DNA of 64,000 bases from positions 434,001 through 498,000 of the forward strand of contig NZ_LQIK01000001.1 in NCBI RefSeq assembly GCF_001499855.1. The letters run 5' to 3'. Position numbers and translations under genes: made by a program. The notes beneath the pieces were generated by a model. That model was given only the letters and a program-made list of their open reading frames with translations, was not told where the DNA came from and ran no database searches. Shown here in pieces: positions 52,537 through 61,191 of the stretch. Within the stretch, counting starts at the first letter, position 1. Every line of letters starts with the position of its first letter. The stretch comes from Mycobacterium sp. GA-0227b (GTDB lineage Bacteria > Actinomycetota > Actinomycetes > Mycobacteriales > Mycobacteriaceae).

Positions 52537-53535
52537 ATGATTCAGGTGTGTTCCCAATGCGGAACCCGGTGGAACGTGCGCGACCGGCGCAGGGTCTGGT
52601 GCCCACGCTGCAACGGGCCCCTGCTTCCGCCCTCCAGCCCCGGACCGGGCGCCTCCTTCAACACCACGACGACGCCCGCCGCCCCGCCGTCCCGGCCACC
52701 CGGCTATCGCTGGATCGCGGTACGCCCGGGCGCACCGCCCGCGCCTCGGCGCCGGAGGCTGGCACTCGGCCCGACGCCGCGCTACGCGACGATCCCGCGG
52801 TGGGGTCTGCTGGATCAGGTCGAGCTGGTCGACCATCAGCAGGAGGCGCCGCGCACAGGACCGTCGGCCGCGATGCTCCGTGGCACCCTGCTGGCGACGA
52901 TGGCGGCCCTGGGCGCCGCGGCGCTGCTCCACCTGTTGCGCTACGTGCTGCTGATTGTCAATCGCTCAGTGCTGTTGCATCCGTGGATCGCCGCGGGTGC
53001 GACGTGGCTCGGCGTCGCGGCGAGCGTCATCGCCATGTTCATGGTGGTCGCCAGCCTCATCGTGCTGACCAATTGGCTCGTGGCGCGGCGGGCCGCCGCG
53101 TACGCCCACCGGGGGACGACAGACCCCCGGCCGGGGTGGCACCTGCAGGCCGGGTGCCTGCTTCCCTTCGTCAACCTGTTCTGGGCGCCGGTGTTCGTCC
53201 TCGAGTTGGCCGGAGTCGAGGAGCGGCTGAGCTGGCTGCGTCGACCGATCGTGGCCTGGTGGCTGGTGTGGCTGGCCAGCTACGTGGTGTCGATCTGGTC
53301 GATCGCGACAAGCTTCACCCAGGATGCGCAGGGAATCGCCGACAACACCATGACCACGACGGTGGCTTACCTGCTGGCACTGGCGGCCCTGCTACTCGCC
53401 GCGAAGGTCGTCCTCGGTTTCGAGCGGCAACCGGTCGAGCGGCCGACCAAGCGCTGGGTGGTCCTGCCGGAGGATCAGCCGCGGGTGGAAAGTGACGTTC
53501 CGGTTGAGTCCCACGGGCAGAACCCGGCAGCATAG
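52537..53535 (+). CDS. DUF4328 membrane protein with N-terminal zinc ribbon (Rv3843c-like)
   Basis: A 332-residue protein: an N-terminal zinc ribbon with CSQCGTRWNV and WCPRCNG, a Pro-rich linker, then about six membrane helices in the DUF4328 pattern (RGTLLATMAALGAAALLHLL, FVNLFWAPVFVLELAG). The ATG giving MIQVCSQCG is the natural start. Function unknown; zinc-ribbon DUF4328 proteins are common in mycobacteria. It lies 5 bp upstream of glpQ1, so they are likely co-transcribed, the order of Rv3843c-Rv3842c. Confidence 0.85.
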   Translation: MIQVCSQCGTRWNVRDRRRVWCPRCNGPLLPPSSPGPGASFNTTTTPAAPPSRPPGYRWIAVRPGAPPAPRRRRLALGPTPRYATIPRWGLLDQVELVDHQQEAPRTGPSAAMLRGTLLATMAALGAAALLHLLRYVLLIVNRSVLLHPWIAAGATWLGVAASVIAMFMVVASLIVLTNWLVARRAAAYAHRGTTDPRPGWHLQAGCLLPFVNLFWAPVFVLELAGVEERLSWLRRPIVAWWLVWLASYVVSIWSIATSFTQDAQGIADNTMTTTVAYLLALAALLLAAKVVLGFERQPVERPTKRWVVLPEDQPRVESDVPVESHGQNPAA

Positions 53536-53540
53536 GTCGC

Positions 53541-54392
53541 ATGACTGGCGACGCCAAGGCCGCCGACGAAGCGACGCCCGGGCCGACGCTCGGCGGGCAT
53601 CCGTTCGTCGTGGCGCACCGCGGCGCTTCGGCCGACCGTCCGGAGCACACGCTCGCGGCGTACGAGTTGGCATTGCAGGAGGGTGCCGACGGCGTCGAGT
53701 GTGACGTGCGGCTGACCCGCGACGGCCACTTGGTGTGTGTGCACGACCGCAAGGTCGACCGGACGTCGAACGGGACCGGGCTCGTCAGCGACATGACGCT
53801 CGCGCAGTTGCGTGAATTCGATTACGGCGCATGGCATCCCAGCCATCACGGCGACGGTACGCACGCGGATACGGGCTTGCTGACGCTCGACGAGCTGGTT
53901 TCGCTGGTGCTGGATTGCAACCGGCCGGTCAAGCTGTTCATCGAGACCAAGCACCCGGTCCGTTTCGGCGCGCTGGTGGAGAGCAAGGTGCTGGCGCTGC
54001 TGCACCGGTTCGGGATCGCCTCTCCCGCGTCGGCGGATCTGTCGCGCGCGGTCGTGATGTCGTTCTCGGCGGCCGCGGTCTGGCGGATCCGGCGGGCGGC
54101 ACCGATGCTTCCGACGGTGTTGCTCGGCGAGACGTCGCGGTATCTGGGCGGCAGCGCAGCCACCACCGTGGGCGCCACCGCGGTGGGGCCCTCGATCGCG
54201 ACCCTTCGCGAACATCCCGAGTTGGTGGACCGGGCGGCCGCGCAGGGCCGCGCGCTGTACTGCTGGACGGTCGACCATTTCGAGGACGTGCAGTACTGCC
54301 GCGAGCTCGGCGTGGCGTGGGTCGCGACCAACCACCCGGGTCGTACCAAGGACTGGCTGCAGAACGGGCTGGCCGGGGCCGGCCGGGACTAG
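53541..54392 (+). CDS. glpQ1: Glycerophosphodiester phosphodiesterase
   Basis: A 283-residue GDPD TIM-barrel enzyme that hydrolyses glycerophosphodiesters to glycerol-3-phosphate and an alcohol. Catalytic and metal motifs are visible: FVVAHRGASADRPEHTLAAY (His-Arg-Gly, with the PEHT form seen in mycobacterial GlpQ1), VECDVRLTRDGHLVCVHD and FIETKHPV. There is no signal peptide, so it is cytoplasmic. It corresponds to Rv3842c. It is convergent with the LCP gene. The bfrB gene, found next to it in M. tuberculosis (Rv3841), is absent here. Confidence 0.95.
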   Translation: MTGDAKAADEATPGPTLGGHPFVVAHRGASADRPEHTLAAYELALQEGADGVECDVRLTRDGHLVCVHDRKVDRTSNGTGLVSDMTLAQLREFDYGAWHPSHHGDGTHADTGLLTLDELVSLVLDCNRPVKLFIETKHPVRFGALVESKVLALLHRFGIASPASADLSRAVVMSFSAAAVWRIRRAAPMLPTVLLGETSRYLGGSAATTVGATAVGPSIATLREHPELVDRAAAQGRALYCWTVDHFEDVQYCRELGVAWVATNHPGRTKDWLQNGLAGAGRD

Positions 54393-54410
54393 ACCGCGGT
54401 CAGTTCCGGT

Positions 54411-55685
54411 TCACGGCTGGGCGTCGAGGACGTCCTGCGGCACCGGTGCGTCGGTTCGCAGCGCCTCGAACAACCGGCCCGCGACCTCCTCGTCCCACAG
54501 CACGGCCGAGCCCGAGTCGCCGGCGGAGAACTCCCCGATCGGCACCGTGGTCGTCAGCACATCGCCGCGCAGTGACCACGCGAGCCGCGCGAGGTCCCAG
54601 ATGTGGTCGTCCTCGTTGACCGCGACGGCGCCCGTGGCGGCGCGGGCCATGGGGTACCAGCGCAGCGGGTTGAGCAGCACTGCGGGGCTCGCGGCGCGGT
54701 GCAGCAGCGCGGACATGAACTCGCGTTGATGAAGCATGCGATCCAGGTCGGCGCGCGGCGTGGCCCTGGTGCGAACGAATCCCAGCGCACTGCGGCCGTC
54801 GAGTTTCTGGCATCCGGCGGGCAGGTCGATGCCGGCCAGCGGGTCGCTGATGGGCTCGGTCGGACACATGGTGACCCCACCGACGGCGTCGACCATCGTG
54901 GCGAACCCGTCGAACCCGATCTCGGCGTAGTGGTCCATCCGCAGCCCGGTGGCCTGCTCGACGGTCTGGGCGAGCAGCGGGGCGCCACCGACCGTGAACG
55001 CGGCGTTGATCTTGTCGCTGCCGTAGCCGGGGATCGACACGTAGGAGTCGCGCGGAATCGAGACCATCGTTGTGCGCGTCCCCGATCCGATGCCGGGAAT
55101 GTGCACCAGCAGGATCGTGTCGGTGCGACCGTCGCCGAGGTCGCCGCCGGTGGCCAGCTGCGCTTGCTGTTCGGGGGTCAGGTTCTGGCGGCTGTCGGAT
55201 CCGACGAGCAGCCACGTCGTACCCGACGCCGACGCGGGGCGGTCGGGGTAGTCGGTCAGCGCGGGGATGCGCCGAAGCGACGAGTCGAGCCATAGCCCGC
55301 CGGCCACCACGAAGACCAGCAGGGCCACCACGAACACCAGCAGAACCGCAACGACGAGGCGTCCCCAATGACGTTTGCGCCGTCGCGGTTTCGGTTTCGT
55401 CGGCGCCGGCGGTCGCGGAGGTGGCGGCGGCTGCCGCGGCGGTGCCGGTTTACGGGCAGCCGGCGGCCGGGCGCGCGGCGGTGGTGGCGGCTGTCGCGGT
55501 GGTGGCGGCTGTCGCCGTGGTGGCGCCGTGCGCGGTGCTGGCATCCGCGGCGGTGGCGGGGCCGGGTTCGGCGGCCATGGAGGCGGCGGCCGGTAGGCGG
55601 GGTCCCGGCGGATGACCTGTGACGGCTCCCGGCGTGCCCGCGGCGGGGGCTCGAACCCGCGGGGCGGCTGCCGGTTGTCGGTCAT
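54411..55685 (-). CDS. LytR-CpsA-Psr (LCP) family cell-wall ligase
   Basis: A 424-residue protein: a long Pro/Arg-rich cytoplasmic N-terminus (about residues 1-105, PPPPR repeats), one membrane helix (LVVAVLLVFVVALLVFVVAGG), then the extracellular LCP domain: LLVGSDSR, GDGRTDTILLVHI, MVSIPRDSYV, YGSDKINAAFTVGG, LPAGCQKLDGRSALGFVRTR. Conserved Arg and Asp residues bind the pyrophosphate lipid. LCP proteins attach arabinogalactan to peptidoglycan in mycobacteria. A CPBP-type membrane protein lies next upstream on the same strand. Confidence 0.92.
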   Translation of the reverse strand: MTDNRQPPRGFEPPPRARREPSQVIRRDPAYRPPPPWPPNPAPPPPRMPAPRTAPPRRQPPPPRQPPPPPRARPPAARKPAPPRQPPPPPRPPAPTKPKPRRRKRHWGRLVVAVLLVFVVALLVFVVAGGLWLDSSLRRIPALTDYPDRPASASGTTWLLVGSDSRQNLTPEQQAQLATGGDLGDGRTDTILLVHIPGIGSGTRTTMVSIPRDSYVSIPGYGSDKINAAFTVGGAPLLAQTVEQATGLRMDHYAEIGFDGFATMVDAVGGVTMCPTEPISDPLAGIDLPAGCQKLDGRSALGFVRTRATPRADLDRMLHQREFMSALLHRAASPAVLLNPLRWYPMARAATGAVAVNEDDHIWDLARLAWSLRGDVLTTTVPIGEFSAGDSGSAVLWDEEVAGRLFEALRTDAPVPQDVLDAQP

Positions 55686-55715
55686 CTGACGAATCTACGT
55701 CGCATTCCGCCGTGT

Positions 55716-56483
55716 TCACCGCAACCAGCCCAGGTGGCCGGCGGCCAGCGTGTAGCCCACGAACGCCACGGCGTCGATCAGCGCATGGGCGATGATCAGC
55801 GGCCAGAGCCGACCGGTGCGCAGATAGACATAGCCGAACACCAGGCCCATCGCCATGTTCCCCAGGCCCGCCCCGAAGCCCTGATAGAGGTGGTACAGGC
55901 CGCGCAGCACGCTGGAGACGATGACGGCGGTCGCCGGGCTCACCCGCAGTTGACGCAGCCGGGTGACCAGGAAGCCGACAACCACCACCTCCTCGGCCCA
56001 GCCGTTCGCGAGCGACGTCAACAACAGGACGGGGATCCGCCACCAGGTGTCGTAGAGTTCGGCGGGTTCGACGTCGGCGTTCATGCCGAGGATGCGGGCG
56101 ATCTGATACAACGCGAGGCCGGGCACCCCGATGAGCGCGGCCAAACCCAGCCCGCCGAGTAGGTCCGGTCGCCACCGCGGTCGACCCAGTCCGATCGACT
56201 CGAGGACGAACCCGCTGCGCCACAACAGATAAACGGCCAGCCCGCCCCACGCCGACAGTTGAAAGACCCAGACGAGGTTGAGGCCGAGGTCGATCAGGTC
56301 GAATGGGGAGCGGCGCGGATTGAGTGCCACGACCTGGCCGGAGAGGCCGAGCAGGACCGACTCGGTCAAGTTCAGCAGTGCGCTGTAGGCGGACAGGCCG
56401 AACGTCACCGCCAGTACGACGGCGACTTCGATGCGAAGCGCCCGGCGCTCGGGGTTGCTCAGCTCGTCGGGGGCGCCGGTCAC
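55716..56483 (-). CDS. CPBP-family (CAAX-protease-like) membrane protein
   Basis: A 255-residue protein with six to eight membrane helices. The Abi/CAAX-protease (CPBP) motifs are WAEEVVVVGFL, LYHLYQGF and the C-terminal IAHALID. In the first motif the two Glu are kept, but the Arg expected at E-E-x3-R is Val, which may change activity. Such proteins cleave or process membrane substrates or bacteriocin-like peptides. It lies upstream of the LCP gene, with a 30-bp gap. Confidence 0.85.
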   Translation of the reverse strand: MTGAPDELSNPERRALRIEVAVVLAVTFGLSAYSALLNLTESVLLGLSGQVVALNPRRSPFDLIDLGLNLVWVFQLSAWGGLAVYLLWRSGFVLESIGLGRPRWRPDLLGGLGLAALIGVPGLALYQIARILGMNADVEPAELYDTWWRIPVLLLTSLANGWAEEVVVVGFLVTRLRQLRVSPATAVIVSSVLRGLYHLYQGFGAGLGNMAMGLVFGYVYLRTGRLWPLIIAHALIDAVAFVGYTLAAGHLGWLR

Positions 56484-56502
56484 CGCAGCTACGGTAGTGG
56501 CG

Positions 56503-57291
56503 TCACAGCTTGCGTGCGCGCAGCCCGTTGAGGAACGGGCAGCCCATCAGCACGCGGATCGCCTGGCTGAGCCCGGTGACGTCGTCCACCGGCTTGGTGA
56601 ACGGCAGCCGCACGTCGTGATCACCGTCGTCGGTTTCCACCCGGAGCCGCACGCCGTAGCGGTCCAGTCCCAGTGGCCGAACGCGGCCGCGGCGCAACGA
56701 CATCGGCAGCCGACTGGCCAGCCGCTCGACCACGTCGCGGTGTGCCGACTCCATGTGCTGCAGCCAGCACGACTCCATTGCGCAGAACGGATCCGGCCGG
56801 GCGTCGAGCAGTGTGCTCACCCCGACCGATTCGGCGCCGGTGGAGTCCGCCACGACCACCGAGTCGATCTCGAGGCGTAGAAGTGCATAGCCGCGATCGC
56901 CGTCGGACGGTCCGGAGTTCACCTGCAGCAGGGCCGGGTTGGGATCCTCGGAGGCGACCAGATCGAGCAGGGTCGGCACCTCGCCTGCCGGCACGTCGTG
57001 CAGGCGCCCGCGGATCCACACCAGGGACCGCACTGGCTCGCGCAGCGGCAGCGGCGCGTAGTCGGTCATCTCCAGCACCGCCTGCACCCCGGCGGTGCCG
57101 GCGGAAACGGCCTTGGCCGCCACCGGGCTGTCGAGCGGGACGGTGATCGCGAACGAGCCGTCGTCGAGCAGATGGTGGACCGGGGTCTCGGTGGGCTCGA
57201 TACCTTCGACCGCGAGCATCGCGCCGCCGGCCCGGACGCACGCGCTGCGGATCCGCTCGGCCGTCGTCGGTGCCGTGGTCGTTGTCGTCAT
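56503..57291 (-). CDS. DUF2470/haem-iron-utilisation-like protein (Rv3839-like), IdeR-controlled
   Basis: A 262-residue protein with a pattern like HugZ-type and DUF2470 proteins: an N-terminal split-barrel (GSFAITVPLDSPVAAK, LVWIRGRLHDVPAGEV) and a C-terminal DUF2470-type segment. Its place and length match Rv3839. The ATG giving MTTTTTAPTT has GGAGGCGGG upstream, and a strong IdeR box lies about 15 bp before it, so expression should rise when iron is low. Haem or iron acquisition is the likely theme; enzyme activity is unproven. Confidence 0.8.
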   Translation of the reverse strand: MTTTTTAPTTAERIRSACVRAGGAMLAVEGIEPTETPVHHLLDDGSFAITVPLDSPVAAKAVSAGTAGVQAVLEMTDYAPLPLREPVRSLVWIRGRLHDVPAGEVPTLLDLVASEDPNPALLQVNSGPSDGDRGYALLRLEIDSVVVADSTGAESVGVSTLLDARPDPFCAMESCWLQHMESAHRDVVERLASRLPMSLRRGRVRPLGLDRYGVRLRVETDDGDHDVRLPFTKPVDDVTGLSQAIRVLMGCPFLNGLRARKL

Positions 57292-57305
57292 CCCGCCTCC
57301 TCAGA

Positions 57306-57324
57306 TAAGGTGAGCCTAACTTAA
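57306..57324. promoter_or_regulatory. IdeR (iron-repressor) box
   Basis: TAAGGTGAGCCTAACTTAA matches 17 of 19 positions of the IdeR consensus (TWAGGTTAGSCTWACCTWA). It is centred about 24 bp upstream of the Rv3839-like start. In M. tuberculosis Rv3839 is reported as IdeR-regulated. Confidence 0.85.
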
Positions 57325-57399
57325 CTAGGTTCTAGCGGATCCCGCAAGGCTTTCGTGCAGCGGAACGGCATTACCGCAGCGACCCGATAGTGTTGAGCC

Positions 57400-58326
57400 G
57401 TGCCGCGCATCGCTTATCTGGGACCTCAGGGGACCTTCACCGAGGTGGCGCTTCTCACGATGTCCGCCGAGGGCATGCTGCCCGGCGGGCCGGGTGCCGA
57501 CGAGGTGACCGCAGTCCCGACCGACAGCACCACCGGCGCACTGGCCGTGGTCCGCAGCGGAGACGCGGACTACGCCTGCGTGCCGATCGAGAACTCGATC
57601 GAGGGATCGGTGCTACCGACGCTGGACGGCCTGGCCACTGGTACGCCCGTGCAGATTTTCGCCGAACTGACGCTCGACGTGTCGTTCACGATCGTGGTGC
57701 GCGACGGTACGCGGGCAGGCGATGTGACCACGGTCGCCGCCTTTCCCGTCGCGGCCGCCCAGGTGCGCAACTGGCTGGCCGAGCAGCTGCCGTCAGCGCA
57801 GTTGGTGCCGGCCAACTCGAACGCCGCGGCCGCCAACGACGTGGCCGAGGGCCGCGCCGACGCGGGGGTGAGCACCGCGCTGGCCGCGGAACGTTACGGC
57901 CTGACGGCGCTGGCGTCCGACATCGTCGACGAACCCAATGCACGCACCAGGTTCGTGCTGGTCGGACCACCCGCTCCGCCGCCGGACCGCACGGGCGCCG
58001 ACCGCACCTCGGTGGTACTGCGACTGGCCAACGTGCCCGGCGCGCTGGTGTCGGCGCTGACGGAGTTCGCGGTCCGCGACATCGACCTGACGCGAATCGA
58101 ATCACGGCCCACCCGAACGGGTTTGGGTACCTACATGTTCTTCCTGGACTGCGTCGGCCACATCGACGACGATGCGGTCGCCGAGGCACTCAAGGCGCTG
58201 CACCGTCGTTGTTCGGATGTGCGATTCCTGGGTTCCTGGCCGACCGGAGCCGCCGCAGGGGCGGCGCCGCCCGCGCTGGACGAGGCCTCTCGCTGGCTGG
58301 CGCGGCTGAAGGAGGGAAAGCCGTGA
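57400..58326 (+). CDS. pheA: Prephenate dehydratase
   Basis: A 308-residue enzyme converting prephenate to phenylpyruvate in phenylalanine synthesis. The N-terminal catalytic domain begins IAYLGPQGTFTEVA and contains PIENSIEGSV and NARTRFVLVG (the TRF catalytic Thr). The C-terminal ACT domain with NVPGALVSALTEFA and IESRPT binds phenylalanine for feedback control. It starts with GTG; TAGTGT six bp upstream suggests a leaderless transcript. It overlaps gpm2 in GTGA. It corresponds to Rv3838c. Confidence 0.97.
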   Translation: MPRIAYLGPQGTFTEVALLTMSAEGMLPGGPGADEVTAVPTDSTTGALAVVRSGDADYACVPIENSIEGSVLPTLDGLATGTPVQIFAELTLDVSFTIVVRDGTRAGDVTTVAAFPVAAAQVRNWLAEQLPSAQLVPANSNAAAANDVAEGRADAGVSTALAAERYGLTALASDIVDEPNARTRFVLVGPPAPPPDRTGADRTSVVLRLANVPGALVSALTEFAVRDIDLTRIESRPTRTGLGTYMFFLDCVGHIDDDAVAEALKALHRRCSDVRFLGSWPTGAAAGAAPPALDEASRWLARLKEGKP

Positions 58327-59009
58327 CTGGGCGCCTGGTGCTGGTGCGCCATGGCCAGTCACTGGCGAACGTGCAGCGTCGTCTCGACACCAGGCCGCCC
58401 GGGGCCGAGCTGACCGATCTCGGTCGCAACCAGGCGCGCTCCTACGCAAATGGCCTGCCGCTGCCACCGGCGATCCTTGCGCATTCGGTGGCGCACCGGG
58501 CCCGCCAGACCGCCGAGGAGATCGCGGGAGCACTGCGGGTACCGCCGATGGAACTCGAGGGCATCCACGAGGTGCAGGTGGGTGACCTGGAGGACCGCAA
58601 CGACGACGAGGCGATCGCCACGTTCGAGACCGTCTACCAGCAGTGGCACGAAGGCAACCTCGACGCGCCGATGCCCAACGGCGAGACCGGTAACGACGTG
58701 CTGGACCGGTACGTGCCGGCCATCACGCAGCTGCGGATGCGGCACCTCGACGACGACGCCTGGCACGGCGACATCGTGGTGGTCAGCCACGGCGCGGCGA
58801 TCCGGCTGGTGTCGTCGGTGTTGGCGGGCGTCGAGCGCAGCTTCGTGCTCGACCATCACCTCGGCAACACCGAGGCCGTCGTGCTCGCCCCGATCACCGA
58901 CGGCCGGTGGAGTTGCGTGCGGTGGGGGTCGATGACGCCGCCGTTCTACCCGGAGCCCGACGTACACCCGGTCGAGGACGCGCTGCAGTCAGCCGACCCG
59001 ATGGGCTGA
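58323..59009 (+). CDS. gpm2: Histidine-phosphatase (phosphoglycerate-mutase-like) protein
   Basis: A 228-residue histidine-phosphatase protein. The phospho-His motif is LVLVRHGQS (His10), the acid/base partner is in IHEVQVGDLEDR, and the second His is in VVSHGAA. It is annotated in M. tuberculosis as Gpm2 (Rv3837c), but family members act on diverse phosphates, so 'phosphatase' is safer than phosphoglycerate mutase. The GTG start overlaps the pheA stop. It is convergent with a small Cys-rich gene whose 3' end it overlaps by 21 bp. Confidence 0.93.
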   Translation: MTGRLVLVRHGQSLANVQRRLDTRPPGAELTDLGRNQARSYANGLPLPPAILAHSVAHRARQTAEEIAGALRVPPMELEGIHEVQVGDLEDRNDDEAIATFETVYQQWHEGNLDAPMPNGETGNDVLDRYVPAITQLRMRHLDDDAWHGDIVVVSHGAAIRLVSSVLAGVERSFVLDHHLGNTEAVVLAPITDGRWSCVRWGSMTPPFYPEPDVHPVEDALQSADPMG

Positions 59010-59180
59010 CAGCGAGACGGCGCACACGCAGCCGATCGCCTCGCAGTCGATCACGAACGTGTGCACCACCTCCGGGGTCACGCAGCCCGGTTCGGTGCAC
59101 TCCGCCCGGCGTGACACGTGATGGATGACGGTGCCATGGCAGTGCTCGAGGCCGGCCATGCAGTCTCGGCACTCGGTCAT
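58989..59180 (-). CDS. Small Cys-rich protein (63 aa)
   Basis: A 63-residue protein with eight cysteines and several histidines (CRDC, HCH, ECTEPGC, DCEAIGCVC). The arrangement suggests a zinc-binding or thiol-redox protein. The ATG has AAGGGGCC upstream. It lies on the opposite strand to gpm2 and may be conserved in mycobacteria, which could not be checked. Function unknown. Confidence 0.6.
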   Translation of the reverse strand: MTECRDCMAGLEHCHGTVIHHVSRRAECTEPGCVTPEVVHTFVIDCEAIGCVCAVSLSAHRVG

Positions 59181-59267
59181 GGCCCCTTGATAGCACCAGC
59201 GGGGGACAAACCGTGGTTGCCGCGCGGTGTCTTTCGGCGGTCTTCGCGGTCTCGCGGTGTTATCCCG

Positions 59268-59618
59268 TTATCCCCAACCGAGTTCGTGCAGGCGCTCGTC
59301 GTCGATACCGAAATGGTGCGCAATCTCGTGGATCACGGTGATTGCCACCTCGTCGACGACCTCGTCCTCGGTGTCGCAGTGCTGCAGCAACGCGTCGCGG
59401 TAGATCGTGATCGTGTCCGGCAACGAGCCCGCGTACCACGAATCGCGTTCGGTCAGCGCGACGCCCTGGTAGAGACCCAGCAGGTCGGGTTCCTCGTCAT
59501 TGCGGGCCTCGACCAGCACGACGACGTTGTCGAGCGCGTCGGCGAGCTTCGGCGGTATCAGGTCGAGCGCCTCGGAGACCAGTTCGTCGAACCGTTGCGG
59601 GTCCATCCGCACGGTCAC
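59268..59618 (-). CDS. Minimal zinc metallopeptidase-like protein (Rv3836-like)
   Basis: A 116-residue protein with the extended zinc motif HEIAHHFGIDD (His97, Glu98, His101, Asp107), which fits the 'minimal' zincin fold of the MtfA/DUF1025 group. The start is the GTG giving MTVRMDPQRF; the ATG four codons later is also possible. It is 4 bp downstream of the septum-formation-like gene and probably coupled to it. Target unknown. Its place and motif match Rv3836. Confidence 0.85.
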   Translation of the reverse strand: MTVRMDPQRFDELVSEALDLIPPKLADALDNVVVLVEARNDEEPDLLGLYQGVALTERDSWYAGSLPDTITIYRDALLQHCDTEDEVVDEVAITVIHEIAHHFGIDDERLHELGWG

Positions 59619-59622
59619 GTGG

Positions 59623-61098
59623 CTACGGTCCCGGCGGCGGAGGTGCAGGCGCAGGCGCCGGTGGCGGTGGCGGTGGCGGTGCGGGGGCCGGCGCGGGCGC
59701 AGGTGCAGGCGCCGGCGGCGGAGGAGCGGCCGCGGGCGGCGGCGGAGGCAGCGGGGCGCCCGGCGGAGGCGGCGGGGGAACCGGCGCACCCGGAGGCGGC
59801 GCCGCTCCCGGCGGTGGCGGCCCGCCGTTGAACGTGTTGCCCGGCGCGTGCCCCTGGTCGCCCGAGGGCTCGGGAGCGTCCGTCACCTGGGCCGGCCCGT
59901 GGGTCGACTGGTCGCTGCTGCCGCTGTCACTGCTGCTGCCGCTGCTGCTGCTGTCGGAGGACTGGTCGCTGGTGACCTGCGAGGTGCTGCCCGAGTCGTC
60001 GTCGGGGATCGGGATCGGCGGGAAGTTCAGCCGCTCCTCGGGAATGTCGGGCGGCGGGACCGGCGGCTGACCGTTGATCAGCAGCGGACCCTTGGCGCTG
60101 TTGAGCAGAGTCGACCAGCCCCCGTTTCCGAGGGTCGCACCGATGCTGCACGACACCTGACGGCTGCCCGCTGACCAACTCGGCAGCGAGATGGTGCTGT
60201 AGATCAGTGTCAGCGTGGTGCTGCGCAGCTCGATCGGAGCCAGATAGGCGTCCGTCATCCGGGTGCACGCGTCCTTGATGAAGGCGTCCTGTTCGGGCTC
60301 CGGCGGCAGGCCGCCGGGAAACTTCTCGGCGAGGTTCACCGCGCCGGTGACCTCCATCGCATGCGGGGCGGCGCAGTCGACGGGAATGTCGGTGGGCTGG
60401 TTGGTGGTCGGGTCGATGCCCAGGCAGGTCCCTGCGGGCCACACCTTGGACTGGTCGATCTCGGCGACCTTGCCCGTGAACGGCAACTGCTGATTGTTGG
60501 GGCCTGGCAACTGCAGGCCGCACAGCATGCGTCGCTCACCGGACTGGCGCCAGGCCTTGTCGCCCGACCACAGCATGCTCACCGTGAAGCGGCTGTTCGG
60601 ATCGAAGCGCGGACCCAGGTAACGCTTCACGGCCGTCGAGCACTGCTCCTGGCTGATCTGCTGGATGCGCGCGCTCGACGGCGGCGCCGCGTCCGGCCCG
60701 TACTCGCTGCCCGGGAAGGTCCGCATGTCGACCGACTCGGCGACCTCGAATCGGTGCTCCTTGTTGCAGTCGACGATCTCGGCGGCGTCGGGCGTGCGGT
60801 CGGGCCAGTTGAGGCAGTCGCCGGCCTTGGCGTGTTCGAACGTCGCATTGCCGCGCGGGCCGAGGGAGATCGTGCTGGCGGTCAGGCCATTGGCACCCTC
60901 GCTCTGCGGCAGGGCGGTGATGAAGCCGGCGATGAGCAGCCCGCCGAGAGCCGTCAGCAACAGGGCGCGACGCGTCGACGTGGCGTGCAAACTCTGCCAC
61001 CACGCCGCTCGCTGCGACGGTTCGGTGTCGTCTTGCTGCAGATCGGCGCGCTCTTGCGCGTCGCCCGGACGACCTGGTGCCTCCAACATCTGCTCCAT
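59623..61098 (-). CDS. Septum-formation-like membrane protein with Pro-rich tail (Rv3835-like)
   Basis: A 491-residue protein: a short cytoplasmic N-terminus, one membrane helix ([19 protein letters not shown]), two extracellular Septum_form-type repeats with paired Cys ([46 protein letters not shown]) and a Ser/Asp-, then Pro/Ala/Gly-rich tail. The ATG giving MEQMLEAPG starts before the helix; the gene corresponds to Rv3835. The tail is likely to span or bind the cell wall. It is divergent from serS. Confidence 0.85.
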   Translation of the reverse strand: MEQMLEAPGRPGDAQERADLQQDDTEPSQRAAWWQSLHATSTRRALLLTALGGLLIAGFITALPQSEGANGLTASTISLGPRGNATFEHAKAGDCLNWPDRTPDAAEIVDCNKEHRFEVAESVDMRTFPGSEYGPDAAPPSSARIQQISQEQCSTAVKRYLGPRFDPNSRFTVSMLWSGDKAWRQSGERRMLCGLQLPGPNNQQLPFTGKVAEIDQSKVWPAGTCLGIDPTTNQPTDIPVDCAAPHAMEVTGAVNLAEKFPGGLPPEPEQDAFIKDACTRMTDAYLAPIELRSTTLTLIYSTISLPSWSAGSRQVSCSIGATLGNGGWSTLLNSAKGPLLINGQPPVPPPDIPEERLNFPPIPIPDDDSGSTSQVTSDQSSDSSSSGSSSDSGSSDQSTHGPAQVTDAPEPSGDQGHAPGNTFNGGPPPPGAAPPPGAPVPPPPPPGAPLPPPPPAAAPPPPAPAPAPAPAPAPPPPPPPAPAPAPPPPGP

Positions 61099-61178
61099 TG
61101 TGACAGGCGTGTCAGGGGCTGTGACAACTGTTGCAGTTGTAAAGTTATGCGGTTGTGCTGGCTCGACCCGTCGACCAG

Positions 61179-61184
61179 TAGGGT
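61179..61184 (+). promoter_or_regulatory. -10 element of leaderless serS transcript
   Basis: TAGGGT (TANNNT) ends 7 bp before the serS GTG, the distance for transcription to begin at the start codon. No Shine-Dalgarno site is present, supporting leaderless translation. Confidence 0.6.
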
Positions 61185-61191
61185 TGCGGCC

